From: Adiantum capillus-veneris
Taxonomy: Eukaryota > Streptophyta > Polypodiopsida > Polypodiales > Pteridaceae
DNA length: 64,000 nt
Direction: 5' to 3'
NCBI GenBank assembly: GCA_014529385.2
Contig: CM043953.1
Span: 109,562,549 to 109,626,548 of the forward strand
Position 1 is the stretch's first letter. Every line of letters starts with the position of its first letter. Positions 20,856 to 33,166 of the stretch are shown here, one piece after another. A model generated the notes under the pieces. The model did no database searches and had not been told where the DNA came from. It was given only the letters and a program-made list of their open reading frames with translations. The position numbers were made by a program, and so were the translations under genes.

Positions 20856-22717
20856 AAAAGCACAATTTTTTCATTTCGAAACCAGGGTGAGGACTCCATC
20901 TATGTGATAAAAAATGAAATTACCCTCACAGAAAGATACACATATTTAGGCGTTCCTAGGATAGCCATAGCAAATTTTCATAGCTGGGATATATTGGGTA
21001 TGTCCATTGTTTGGGAAAAGGGATTTTTGGATATTTTGTGCCTTCAGATTGACAATTGTGGAATCACATACGGTTTAAAGTGCTAGTGTATAGGTAATTA
21101 TGACTTTGCAGGAAAGACAAGACAAGGAGTGGAAGCATTGTATCTGAAGCGAAGGACAACATTCAAGGTTTGAAGTATCTGCCCAAATAAGTCGTGTGAA
21201 CCCATATATGAACGTAAGATTTGGCAGAGTTTTGGAAACTTGGGTATCTTCAGGGAGAATGGGAGTAGAGCGTTCACAAGAGAGAGTTAAACCAAGGGAA
21301 ACCATTAAAAGTTATTGCAAAAGAAGTACCCAACACTTATTCTGGCTCAAGCTTTGTGATGTCTTCCTTCTCAACTCAATCAGGGAGTGGGACCTCTCTC
21401 AAGTTCAAGCATATCTTGACCTTCTTCAAAACCAGCAAGTATGAAACCCAGATTTACCTAGACCCTAATGAGGAGTTTGTAGTAAATATTGATGACCATA
21501 TTGTCAAGTTTGAAGCAGAGGTTAGGGCCAACAAACATGACAAATTTTATATGGAACAAAACGGAGAGCAATACCTCAAGATATAGGATCTTGATTCAAT
21601 AAAAAAATGGGGATTGGAGGTTGATACCCTAATTCCTAGTAAGGCTGAGAATGAAGAACCTCCTATATTTGAATAGAAGAATATGACTTGATAGATACCA
21701 AACCTTCGAAACGCATACCCATGGATAACCCTAGGCTTGGAGTCTATTGTTGGCAGGCCAATAATGTCACGATCTGGACAACCCATACCAAACCAGGACA
21801 ATTGACACCCCTAAAGATAGTGTATATTTTTAAGATCAAGGAAAAGGGCTTAACAACATTATCAATCGATCTCTTTAGGGATTTTTATAATAATGATTTT
21901 GTTATGATGACTCCAAAGGAGATTGACCAGACTAAGTACCAGGGATTCTTGATCCAAGAAGAAATTATGAGAACAATACATTAAATTGAATAGAATGTAG
22001 GCCCAAATGATAGAGCCTATGATAGCATGTTCAATGAAAGAGGAAGCACAGACAGGGGCAGCCACCTCAATGATGAGACCAAGGGTAGAAATGCAAAAAT
22101 CACCTACAACAGGGAAATAATGGGTGACACTAGGACAAGGAGAGGTCCACATGAGTCACATCTACCAAACAACTAGTTTAAAGGTCTAACGGGAGAAACA
22201 CAGGCTAGAAGAGAGAGAACATGTGTTGAGAATAACCGTAGAGTCAGACCATCAAACTTTAAAAATTGGGTCAAAAAATTACAGCAAATTAGGGGATCTG
22301 TACCATTTAATGAGCTTCATACATGTTTTGAGAGTTGAGCACATAATCGACTTCCATATACAGTTTGAGGGATTTGGATGACCTTAGAGGAAAAATCTTT
22401 AACCTGGTTTTAGACCATACCTCTTGGGTCGATAACCAATTTACCAACTTTGGCAATGAGATTTGTTGTTGCTTGTTCTAAAATGGGAATAAAGAATAGT
22501 ACAATGGCAAAAATCCAAACAAAAACAAAGAGAAATTGTCAAAGATAGCGTGAGTCGGATGAGGCAATGCATAGATAGATGTCCAAAGTTGGATATTTGA
22601 ATCAAGGAAAGACTTGTCTCACTCTTTTTAGAGGGGCTATTAAACAAAGATCTGCATGCTATTTTGTATAGCAAGAAACACATGACTTAGGAAGCGTGCA
22701 GTCTAGATGCAATCGAC

Positions 22718-23062
22718 TTGAGTGATAATTGTGAGATCTTCAATGAGGAAAGCAAATCTAAAGATACACAGAGTAAGAAAACTACACCCACTGTGCCAAC
22801 ACAAGTAGGGCCAGCTGTTGCAACTCCTGCCAATGCTATAGAGGACATGCTTATATACATGAACGATATGATGACCAACATGCAAAGGATGCCAATGAGG
22901 GGCCCGAGACAGGGACAAAATCAGGGACAACCAATGGGACAACAAAGACAATTGAAATGGTGTACAATTGAAGGAAAATGGACAAATCACAAGACAAATG
23001 AGTGCTACTACAAGCCAATATATGATGGAAATACCCAGTACATGCCAATGAGGCCACAATGA
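22718..23062 (+). pseudogene. Gag-like fragment with C/H-rich box
   Basis: The fragment is polar and glutamine-rich (RQGQNQGQPMGQQRQ). It then shows KWCTIEGKWTNHKTNECYY, a C...H...C arrangement resembling, but not matching, the C-x2-C-x4-H-x4-C knuckle of gag proteins. Neighbouring frames before and after are full of stops. A retroelement gag remnant is the most likely reading. I cannot name the family. Confidence 0.35.
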
Positions 23063-24175
23063 CAAATCATGTAAAGATACCCACCAAATGTGGCACCAAT
23101 GCAAATATCACCTATGAATATGGAGAGACAACATCAAGTATTAATCCAACAACCACCACTCCCAGGGAACAATGGTATATCAATCAAAATATATGTTTCT
23201 TGATGGACAAATGGATGAACAAGCTCTAGTACCTATTACTCCATACCGTAAAACAAGTTAAGTAACAATGGAGATAGAAGAGGGGTGGAATAATCAACCA
23301 ACATTGGTCCCTGTAGAGCCAATGTACCAAGCACCTGTGGATATAGTACATGTTTACTTCATTTCAAATCAAGGATCTAGACCACCTATGATCAAGACAA
23401 TGCCCACCATTAAAGAAAAAGCTCACGAAAAGATTGAATTGAAAACCTTGGAGAATGATGACACACAATCAACTACACTGATAGTTCCTCGTAATGAATA
23501 AGGATGGGACGGAGTACCTATATTCAAAGAAGATTGTCAAAACCACATGTGGGAAAGAGTTAGAGAAGCATAAGACGAGATCTTGACTCTAAAATTTGCA
23601 CCAATTGAAGAAGTTCGTCTTGATAGACCACCCATTCGAACTAGATGAACATTCCTTGTATGGAGATTGGGGATCAGAGCACTCGGGATCTACAAAAGCT
23701 GGAATGTTGCAAACATTACCTTCTTACCTAGGTGAAAATCTGCAAAACAACAAAATTAAATAGGCCAAAACAAACCTTGGATGTGGCTAATTTTCAATCC
23801 ATTATGTCAACATCAATTTAGTTCACAATCACTTTGGGTGAGCTACTAAAATTACGGCCACACCTATGGGGAGATTTGCAAACCACCATGGAAAAGATAT
23901 GATTAAAGAGAGCATCTCAAATGAGCTTGGAAAAATTTCAAAACAAAGAGGCATGGACTAATCAATATTGTGCCCATGAACCATTAGGAAAATTTTGGGG
24001 TCTTGTTTGGGCCCTAAAAGAGTTTCCACCTCAACAAATTTTTTGGTTGCAATTCTTATAGCACAAAAGTATTTTGAAGTTATAGAGAAAATCTATCAAT
24101 AAGGTAAAACAAAGATTTCATGTTGCAATGACTAAGATTTTGCTAAAAGTTTGTTCCTTAAAGGATCTTACAAGA

Positions 24176-24185
24176 TATAAATAGA
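24176..24185 (+). promoter_or_regulatory. TATA box of second transposase-like gene
   Basis: TATAAATAGA lies 129 bases before the ATG at 24314 and matches the plant TATA consensus well. The AT-rich leader between them has no ATG in a long frame. Confidence 0.5.
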
Positions 24186-24313
24186 CTTTCTACTTTGAAA
24201 TAAGACAGGGAAAGTTCAAACTCATTTGAGCTACAAAACCTGGCGGCAACACCAATCTATTTCTTTGAGAAAATGTTACAAAGATCAACTATTTTTCTAA
24301 ACAATCCTTAATT

Positions 24314-26927
24314 ATGGAGAATGCACAACCTAATAGCCAATCTTCTTTACTCTTTAAGCGTATATATCATCTCCATATAGACATAGACACAAATTATGAG
24401 CCCATTCAATAAAGGAATAGATATTTCACACTTACAAAGCTGCAGATAGATCAATTGAGACATACTAATCATAAACATCTTGATCATTGGTGTGATGGGA
24501 CATTTTATCCTATGAATCCCCTTGCTATGTCTACTCCTCTGTTTAATAACCTTACATCTCTATTACATTTTGTTGGGGATGGGTCTCATGGTCTCTTGGG
24601 TTATTGCAATAACTTGGTGATGAGGATTACACAACAAGCAATGATAGATCTAGAGATATTGAAGCAGCAACAAACATCTTTTTTCAATCTATCAATGCAA
24701 AACAATAAGCTTCTACAAGAACAAACACTTTTGAAGATTGAACAAAATATTATCCTCCAAAGAAACCATTGTTGAGCTTGAAAAGGAGGTGAGAAGGACG
24801 AGGATAAAAACCACTCCACTTAGTCTTCATCAAAGATGCAGAACTGTTTCCAACATTCAAACCCTCAAATTTGGAAGTGGAGGTCTTAAGCGCAGGATTC
24901 GAGCAATAAGGTATACCGTTTTAGTACATATCCTTGTTATAACAAAGTATTGATTATTAGCTAATAAAAAATATGTTTTTGCAAAGGCATGCTTCATCTT
25001 GAAAAGGAAATTATTGATCCTCAAATGGCCAAATCTTCATATTCCTCTTTGATTGCACCTCATGTTGCAAAAGAGATTTTGAATGCCTCAAAATTCAAGA
25101 AGATAAAGTAGGATATAATCAATGATTTTCTACAAAGCACAACCATTGATACTTTAGATGTTCAAAGTGTCATAGATAATTGTGGCATCAGCCACAAAGG
25201 ATATTCAAGCATCTTCAAATCAGTAAAGAGCCAGCTCAAAGATAAAAAGGTCTCATCTTCTATCTTACCTATACCAGCTCATGTATGTCAAGCATGACAA
25301 GGTCTCAACAATGAAGTTTCACAGTACTTGGGTGATTCATATTTTATCAACCAAGAATTTAGAAATGCGGGACGAGTGGTACACTTTAATGAATTAGCTA
25401 ATATTTGTTTCAATTTGCAAAATCTTCAAAAGCAAATGGTCAAATTTTATAATGGGACAAGCGAGGAGGTACAAAGTCAAACTAATCTTTGTACTTAAGC
25501 TAGATGAATGTGAGATATTGAAGCAAAAAAAGATAGAACAAATCCCTATAACCCTATTGAATAGAGCACTTCAGGGAGTAGCACAAAATCTTGTGAACAA
25601 TGATGATAGATTCAATGTACAATCAAAGAATGATATATGGTGGCTAGGAGCTTTTGAGGTATACGAACTTTTAAGCTTTCTCTAGTTAATGTATCATGTA
25701 ATGTTAATAAGAAAAAGTCATTTATGCAGGTTGACAAAGAAGATCATGACATTTTGTACTGGACATTTCACCAAACAGATATCCCTGAAGTCATTTGTAG
25801 ACAAAAAAAGGGTGAACTTCTTCATGTTGAAGATATTGGAGGCTTCCAAGTAGAGTGGCATCTTGCTTGTGATCTCAAGACACTCAAGTGCATGTATAAC
25901 ATTGCAAAAGGTGCTAGCTCTAAATCAACTTGTCTATATTGTATGAATGAAGCTCACTCTTTGAGCTTGAAGCAGCACAACCGAAAACCATCTAGAGCTG
26001 ATGAGGATCCTAACTTTCGAGACATTCTTGATATTCCACTTTGACATGTCCATATATGTATATTGCATGCATTATACAGGATTGTTGAGAAGCTTGTATA
26101 ATTATACATTGAATATGCATGGAAGTTGAAGCCAAAGACCGAGTCAAGAAGAGCAATTGAAGAAATAGAGAAAATACTATCAGAGATGGGGCTCCATGGA
26201 GGTAAAGTAAAGATAATTGCTTGTCAAAAGCGTTCAATATCATCACATGAAGTTCCAGTAAAACCTTCACTTGGAGGTGTGAAAGCTCGCAGGTGTTTGT
26301 CATTTCACGGTGAACTGAGCAAAATTAACAAGAGTTGTAATTGCTTAATGGTAAAGTATGAGCAGTGCAAGAAGCTTCATAATGCTATTAAAGGCCATGC
26401 TGATAATGGAAAGGCTAGGAATCGCAAAGCAAAAGTGTGGATGGCTCTTGATGAGGTTTTTTGCTTACTTGACAAGAAAGAATGGATAGACAACGACAAC
26501 ATGAAATTAAAGCTAGCACTTCAAGCTTTTGGTAAAAGTATGCAAGATGCATGGAGTACTCAAAGCATTACCCACTACATGGTAATTCATCTTTTCTTCT
26601 TACAACCTATTTGATTTGTATAAACATAATTTTTATGACATGCAACATTTTTTACACGATCATATGCCCTGGTTCACAAAGCAATATGGATGTCCTGCAA
26701 TATGGTCCACTCAAGGAATGGAAAAATCCCATTATCAAGATCGTGGAGTGTACTCTCGACACACTCAACATGGCGGAGGAAAAAATAGAGCGAACAACTT
26801 AAAAGAAGTATTTTTTTGGTTCTATAGAAGAGTCTTGCTACAAATAAGGGAGAAGAAAATTTCTAGAAACAAAAAGAAAGCTCTTGCAATAAAGATATAC
26901 AAACAAATTCAAAGACGACAGAGCTAA
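24314..26927 (+). pseudogene. Second transposase-like gene, broken
   Basis: Exon 1 (24314 to about 24911) starts MENAQPNSQSS and carries a coiled coil (LEILKQQQTSFFNLSMQNNK). After an AG acceptor near 24987 the frame continues MLHLEKEIIDPQMAKSSYSS. A clean intron 25659-25729 (GTATAC...ATGCAG) joins WWLGAFE to VDKEDHD. The core has GGFQVEWHLACDLKTLKCMY, CLYCMNE and HVHICILHALYRIVEKL, then KVWMALDEVF. After another intron from 26580 comes PWFTKQYGCPAIWSTQGMEK. The D in ACDLKT, the CxxC and the HALYR block recall DDE-type transposase-like proteins of seed-free plants and cnidarians (inference). Stops: TAA 24410, TGA 26042, TAA 26099, plus others around 25107 and 25297, so it is dead. Confidence 0.6.
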
Positions 26928-27135
26928 AAGGATTCTACTACAGAAGCAACCTTACATCAGTGGAGATCTAAGAGAGTGAGGGATAAAAAAGTTTGGGTTC
27001 TACCTCAAGAACTAGAACACATTCTATAAAAGTGTATACTTAATACAAATCTATTCTCAAATGATATCTTCAATGTCTTCAACATCTTGTTGACCTAAAC
27101 TTGAAGTGCCCTCTTTGTATTCAACCTGCTTCAAA

Positions 27136-27147
27136 TCATCGTGTCGA
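27136..27147. repeat. LINE target-site duplication, left
   Basis: TCATCGTGTCGA lies here and again at 33155-33166 directly after the LINE's A-rich tail. This fixes both LINE boundaries. Confidence 0.88.
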
Positions 27148-27526
27148 TTCTTGGCTGATGCACCTTGTGCATGTAACATTGCACTTGTGTAAGGAAAGAG
27201 GTGTGCTCGCTGCTGCTGTTCCCCCCTCGCTGCGCCATCGGTCCCCCCCCTCGGGTGCCCTGCCTGCCCCCGCTGCCCTGCCTTCCTGCGCTCCCTACCC
27301 CCGTTGCCCTCGCCCACTGCTGCCGCCCGCACCCACCACTGCCGCCCCAACCGTCCCCACCCGATGCGCCTTAGCCGCCGCCGCCCGTCCGCCCGCTTTC
27401 TTTCATCCCAATAGTTCCCTGCAAGTCAGCTCCTTCAGCACTGAGTCTCCTCTGGGGCAGTGCTCTGTGTGCCTATTTGCAGAGTCCTCCAGCCACCCTC
27501 TTCTTACGGCATAGCAATAGACACAT
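27148..27526 (+). promoter_or_regulatory. GC-rich LINE 5' UTR
   Basis: A cytosine- and CCGCC-rich stretch lies between the LINE start and the first ORF1 methionine. LINE promoters are internal and sit in this position. Proline- or arginine-rich open frames here are by-products of composition. Confidence 0.5.
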
Positions 27527-28262
27527 ATGGAGGCTCCAACTTTGCCACAGAGGGACTCGCCCGAAGCCCCCTCGCTTGACCCCGCTGAGCCCACCATTGG
27601 ACTTTCTTTTTCGCCGGACAGAGCAAGTGAGCCTTGCCGCAGAGGTAGAACGATTGCAGGCAACTTCGGTCATCTGCAAGATTCTCCGCACCCGACCTAG
27701 CAGAGGAGAGCTGCGTGACCTTCTCCAGGCCTGCCTTCTCGCCGAGGTGGGCAAGATCCTGGATGTACAGATTCTCGAACGGGGTTACTATCAGATCGAG
27801 TTTGATACCTCCGAGATGGCATCCAAGGTCACAGCCATGAGTCCACTGACCATTCGAGTAGCACGTGCCCACTTTTGACAGTGGAGACATGATTTTGACC
27901 CCGCTTTGGATGTTCTAGCAGAGGAGGTAGACATCCCCATCTTGGTCTGCTTTTTGGGTTTATAGAGGGAGTACTTACCACTTCTATCCAGGATCGGCTC
28001 AGCCATTGGTACTATCTTGGAGACACCTCGTACGTCAGCATCAGTAGCCAAGGTGGCTGGCATTCCCTCAGTTCGAGTTTTGGTCAGAGGCACCCACACG
28101 CTCCCGAAGGTTATCCTTTTGCCTCGGGTGAATGGGGGTTGGTTTAGACAGAGTGTGGAGTATTCGGGCCTCCCGAACCAGTGCTTCATTTGTCGACAGA
28201 TGGGCCATCTAGCGAAGGCCTATCCATGGAGGAGGCCTCGACCTGCACCACAGCCTCAGCCC
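27527..28262 (+). pseudogene. LINE ORF1, DUF4283-like RNA-binding protein
   Basis: The start MEAPTLPQRD at 27527 is in a different frame from the conserved part at about 27630-27877, so a frame change lies near 27640-27700. The conserved part has GELRDLLQACLLAEVGKILD and YYQIEFDTSEMAS. TGA stops follow at 27876-27878 and near 27960. A third block reads PRVNGGWFRQSVEYSGLP and CFICRQMGHLAKAYP, a zinc knuckle whose last cysteine is tyrosine. The family binds LINE RNA in the ribonucleoprotein. A proline-rich tail at 28240-28700 is open in another frame. Confidence 0.65.
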
Positions 28263-29423
28263 CAGCCTGCCAGGCTGGCCCGCAGCCATAGACAACGACA
28301 CAACGCGCACATGCAGAGCCACCGTCCGAGCTTGGGGCTCCAGCGGAGGAGGGGTGGTAGCAGGACCGTGGTAGACGACGATAGGGGCCACAACGCCAGC
28401 CTGGAACTCAGAGTGGCCCTCAAGCTCCTACTCAGCAGCAGTGGGTTCCCACAGGGAACCACTTTGGTCCTCTTGAGTAGGAGGAGGTCCCTGCTCCAAC
28501 CCCCACCCCAGCTTCACCCTCAACGGCCTCTCCCCCACCAGAGTTCCCCCCCTCTTCCTCATCCTCCCCCTCGCCTTCTGCTCCCGTCGCCTCTCCACCT
28601 TGCCCCTCTACCTCTGTCACCCTCTCCCGCCCCTCTTCTCCACCGCTTCCCCCAGCTCCTTCTCCCCCCCTCCTACTCCAGTTCCACAGTCGACCCAGGG
28701 GGAAGGACCTTCTCCGACGGCTAGGAGATCTCTTGGCAACACCTTTTCTATGAGTTGCCTAGCAAGAGAGGGTCAGCCTTTCTTACGGCCCCCTTTGTAG
28801 ATACAGACATCTTCCCTTGCAGCTATCCCTCGTGGTTTGACGAGCATTGACATCCGGCGCCGCTGGGACTTCTTCGACTATGGATTCACTCGTTTTCTCG
28901 ACGATCCCTCTGCCGACCATGAAACAGCTTGCTTCAGGGTCCATGCTCTGTTCCTTGCCGCTAGGGGGACAGAGGCCTGGGACTCAGTAGTTGGTTTCTC
29001 CTTCCCCCTCTACGGCAGGGCCGAGACAGAGTGGACCCTCGACTCAGTGTTGGGATGGTTGCATACACAGGTCCTAGAGTTCTCTCACCACATGGGAGAA
29101 CTTGGAGTTACAGACATGCTGCAGAGTTTGTGGCCATTGGCCAAGTTTGTGGTGACACCCCCAGACTCAGCTGGATGTAGGCACATTGTGGTGTACTTCT
29201 TTGCTGATACGCAGTGTTTTCCATGCTATGTATACATTCATGAGGACTCCTCGACAGAGGCGGTTGCTTTACGCATGGCTCACTCTGCTTGGGCTTGGGC
29301 TAGACACTCATTGTAGTCACGCCTATCTAGAGGACGCTTGGATGCCGATTACTCCCCATCCAAGCCAGCCTCGAAGATAGCCCGTCTAGATACTATGGTA
29401 GCATTTGTTCTCTCTCGCTGCCC

Positions 29424-32400
29424 ATGAGAATCATCTCATGGAACGTGCAGGGACTAGGTGGGCCCCAGTTTCAGCGTCAGCGGGGTCGATTGCATCAAGA
29501 GCTTCAACGTTGCCTTGTGGGAGGAGAGATTGATCTTCTTATGCTTCAGGACCACCATCTGTGTGACGGCCGCATTCGGCGATGTGGTCAGCTTTTGCGT
29601 GGACCAGATGATACCTTTTGGTCAGCTGCTTTTGGACTTGGAGGCATCCAGGGTGGGGTATGTATGACTATTGCAGACTCATTGCAGTAGGCCATTGTGG
29701 GCAAAGGGATTATTGTGCCAAGCAGGGCTCAGGGTGGCCTTGTGGGTTTCTTGAATATCTATGCGCCCAATGTGGTGAGTGCTCGTGCAGAGTTTTGGTC
29801 ACAGATTGTTGAGTCTTTGCCGCAGGCAGATCATTGGTGCATAGGAGCGGACTTCAACATGTTGGAGGAACCTTCTGACAGGATTGGTGGCAGCCATGCT
29901 ACTGTGCATGGAGTCGAGTTGGCAGCTTGGGAGAGGTCGTGTATGAATTTGAGGGTCTCCGATACATGGCAGCACTCTGGTTTTGTGAGGCCTCCAGACA
30001 GTCTTGCCTTCTCTAGATCGGACCGTAGAGTGGGAGGAGTGAATCTATCGCAGATAGATCTCTTCTACACTAGTGACCACTTCAGTGACTTGGGAGGATT
30101 AGTGGGCATCCTAGTAGGGACCTCCTTCTCGGACCATGCACCAGTGATCCTCATAGTGGCAGACAGGCAGAGGAGTGGGAGCACGATGCTCCGCATCCCA
30201 GAGAGGGTCTTGTTGGACTCAGCACTCAGAGAGAGGGTAGAGGCTCTCTGGACAGAGTGCATGGATAGACAGGATTCTCCTACTGACAGAGTGGCCTCAA
30301 GACTAGCTTAGATTAGCCATTTTTTTCTTAAGGAGTCTATGGCTTGCTGGGTTGCAGTGAGAGAGGCAGAGCAATGTCTGAGATGGGGCATTACTTCATT
30401 ACAAAGGATGCAGGAGTAGCATCCAGACAGTCCTTGGTTGGAGGAGCAGCTACAGTAGGCTTGATAGGAGCTTGCTAGCACAGAGGAGAGGCGACATCCA
30501 CTGACAGGCATCTCAGTGGACTCAGGTGGGTGACAGAGTGATTGGTGCTTTCTTTGAGAGGATGGGACCTTGGCACTCGCATGCCAAGGTCAATCAGTTG
30601 AGGAGGCTCGATGGGTCAGTTGCTTGTGAGCCCGAGGATATGCGTGCAGTTGCTACTGACTTCTACCGTGAGTTACTGTCTACTGAGCCCCAGTTAGAGT
30701 GGTAGGATGCATGCAGGGAGCAGGTTTGGTCACAGATGCCATGTCTTGTGACTGAGGAGATGCGTCAGAGGCTAGAGATGCCACTTCAGCTTGAGGAGCT
30801 GCACATGGCTCTTAGGGACCTCCCGTGTGGTAGTTTTCCAGGTGAGGATGGGTTGACTCCCAGCTTTTTCTTGGAGTACTGGGACCTGCTTGGCCCAGAT
30901 CTCTGTAGTGCTTTTTAGTACATTTTGCACATAGGAGTGATGCTTGACAGCATGAGTGAGGGCCTGATCTACCTCATTCCCAAGGAGGGTGGATCCTTGG
31001 ATGAGATTCTACAGTGGCACCCCATCACCATCCTCAACTTAGCTTACAAAATTCTTACCAAGGCTTTGAGTTTGAGGATTTAGCCACTTTTAGAGAGCCT
31101 TATACATGGGACTCAGACAGGTTTTGTCAAGGAACACAGTATCCTTGACAACATCTTTACTTTCTGGGAGGCTTCTGCCTTGGCACGGCTCCGTGGTGAG
31201 GACCTCGTGATTCTTCTTCTTGATTTTGAGAAGGCATACGACAGAGTTGACTGGGACTTTCTAGAGGGCACTCTACACAGAATGGGCTTCTCAGATGCTT
31301 CGATCAGAGGGGTGTCAGCCTTGTACAAACAGGCTCACACTCAGGTACTTTTGGTAGGAGGTAGAGGTGATCACTTCATGCTTACATGCTCGGTTGCGGG
31401 GTACATAGTTTTGCTGTTTTTGTACATAGAAGTGTCGAGAATTCAAAGTGTGAGTAAGTGCTTTAAAAATAAGAAGAAAAACTGAACTTTTATCAGCTTG
31501 GGGTCGTGAGTGAGTGGGAGTTTTCAGCTGTGAAGAAGAAAGCCTCTCTTGCTGCAGTCTGCGGTGGTGCGTGGGGGTTGTGTAGTGGAGGTGCCCGTGT
31601 GTGTGTGCGAGGGCCTGGAGCCTTGATTGGAGAGTGTGTCTCTCATCAATAAGGACATGAACATGGGTGGTGACCTCTGCACTTTCACCCCTCTTCTCTC
31701 TTTTTGGTGATGGAAGCTTTCTTGTACGCGTGTGCCTGCTACTCAGGTTTGGCAGTGAAAGCCCCTTGTTATTGTTGTGAATGGGAGGTTGTTTCCACAT
31801 GTTTTCCATGGTTTTTTGGCTGAGCATCATGATTTTTTGTATAACTCATGATTGGAATGGTTTTTGATGGGTTTGTGTGCATGGTTGGGAGCGATTTTGG
31901 AGCCCCTTCCTACATATGCAAGGGCTGCTGAGATGGTGTGAGGGTATGGTGTTTATGAACAAAAGTTCAGAGATTTTTCTTGGTTTTCATTCGTTTTTTT
32001 CCCCAAAATGTAGTGCCTTTTTTTCTTCCTTGACTGCAATTGATCATAGCTAGGGCTATGACAGTATAGAGGGAAGCTAGTCGAGTGTAGGCGGGGTTTT
32101 GTGCATGCAAGGGTGAGTGTGTTTGTGAGTGGAAATCAGATCCTATCCTCTTGTGAGAGCTACTTTACTTTTCCTCATATATCTTGTGAGTATGGAGGTG
32201 TTATAGAGGCCACCCCCAAATCCTTCACAACGTCATATACTAGCAGCACAGAGAGAGGCCCGCCCCGCTGCAACACGTTATTGGCAAGAGGAGGGTCTCA
32301 CAGTTGAGTTCTTGGCAGCCTTTTGGGAGAGGTTGTGGTACTCCAGACAGCCGAGGCGCATCACCTTGTTTTAGTGGTTGGTCGCACACAGGGCTACAAC

Positions 32401-33117
32401 AATAGGAAATCTGGCTAGTGCATAGTGGTCTCTCGGCCGCATGTGCAGCTTGTGACCATTTGGTGGAGAGTCAGCGTCACTGTCTTTAGGACTGTCCCTC
32501 GGCCCAGCAAGTGTGGCTACGAGTTCTTTGGCTGATGCCTACTCTCTCCATGGCTTGACAGTACACTTGGGGGGCAGCGGCTTGGTCCACTCTCACGGTC
32601 CCGGCACTTCAGTTTGAGTTATCTTCCACCAACAGAATGATAGTGATGCAGGGTGGGTGACCTACACTCCAGCCTGCTATAGAGCTTACTCCACAGGAGT
32701 GGTGCAGTGAGAGAGAGGAGTGTTGGGAGCTCATCAGTGGCTTTGGTTCATCTGGCGGACCCACTGTTTTCGCATCTTTGAGGCTCACCCTGTGCCACCA
32801 GCAGAGACTATTCGTGACTTTTGGCTAGAGCTGATCCATACTCTCAGGGGATAGCTTGAGGGACTACATGGCAGCTCTGACCACATGCAGGAGCTCCACG
32901 AAGCTTTCCTTCGACTCTGGCGCCCTGGGCCTTTCTACACCATTGTCCAGGGTGTGCTCCGATGGCACTATCGTCCACCTGTGTGGCTCTTCCCTCCTCC
33001 CATCTCTTGATTTAGCCTCATTGTATATATGCTGTTTTTTCATTGGGAGAGTCTCCCCATCATGTTTGCTGTAGCCCTCTCTTGCAGAGGTGGTTGTATC
33101 CCTATGGGCAATTTTCA
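29424..33117 (+). pseudogene. LINE ORF2: endonuclease and broken reverse transcriptase
   Basis: The endonuclease starts MRIISWNVQGLGG at 29424 and shows LQDHHL, a stop at 29688, IYAPN, GADFNML, SQIDLFY and FSDHAPVIL, all typical of APE-type LINE endonucleases. Reverse transcriptase blocks follow: LPCGSFPGEDGLT, YLIPKEGG, HPITILNLAYKILTKAL, GFVKEHSILDN and LLLDFEKAYDRVDWDFL, with TAG stops between some. After HFMLTCSVAG near 31400 similarity collapses: the expected FADD catalytic box is absent. About 0.8 kb (31440-32230) is unrelated to the family. A distal C/H-rich segment (ACDHLVESQRHCL near 32450) is recognisable. The enzyme cannot be active. Confidence 0.85.
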
Positions 33118-33154
33118 TTAACTAATAGAAGGGTCTTCTTCTCGAAAAAAAAAT

Positions 33155-33166
33155 TCATCGTGTCGA
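33155..33166. repeat. LINE target-site duplication, right
   Basis: TCATCGTGTCGA repeats the bases at 27136-27147. On the minus strand it encodes part of the RHDD sequence of the interrupted exon. Confidence 0.88.

Larger units (their letters stand above)
19488..24150 (+). mobile_element. Decayed LTR retroelement (tentative)
   Basis: ATTTTGACGCCGCTCTCGGG near 19894 resembles the TTTGGCGCCGTTGCCGGGG primer-site region common to plant gypsy elements. It is followed by a long untranslated leader and then ORF scraps at 21356-21586, 21688-21984, 22718-23062 and 23268-23501. No protease, reverse transcriptase or integrase motif is readable. No LTR pair was found. The call rests on the primer-site resemblance and a gag-like fragment. 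Confidence 0.35.
27148..33154 (+). mobile_element. L1-type LINE (non-LTR retrotransposon)
   Basis: A 6.0-kb unit starts after one copy of the 12-bp duplication and ends in AAAAAAAAATT before the other. It is much more GC-rich at its 5' side than the surroundings. Order: a DUF4283-like ORF1 with zinc knuckle, then ORF2 with APE endonuclease, reverse transcriptase and a C-terminal zf-RVT-like region. It inserted into the last exon of the minus-strand gene and is inactive from stops and a missing reverse transcriptase segment. Confidence 0.92.

Noticed and set aside
27057-27350. A single 97-residue minus-strand protein rich in Gly and Arg at its N terminus
   Set aside because: Only its last 30 residues are coding-like; the rest is antisense of the GC-rich LINE 5' region. 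The true upstream exon lies beyond the LINE at 33167.
28266-28724. Proline-rich frames as a separate gene
   Set aside because: They lie in the low-complexity linker after the LINE ORF1 zinc knuckle and have no independent support.
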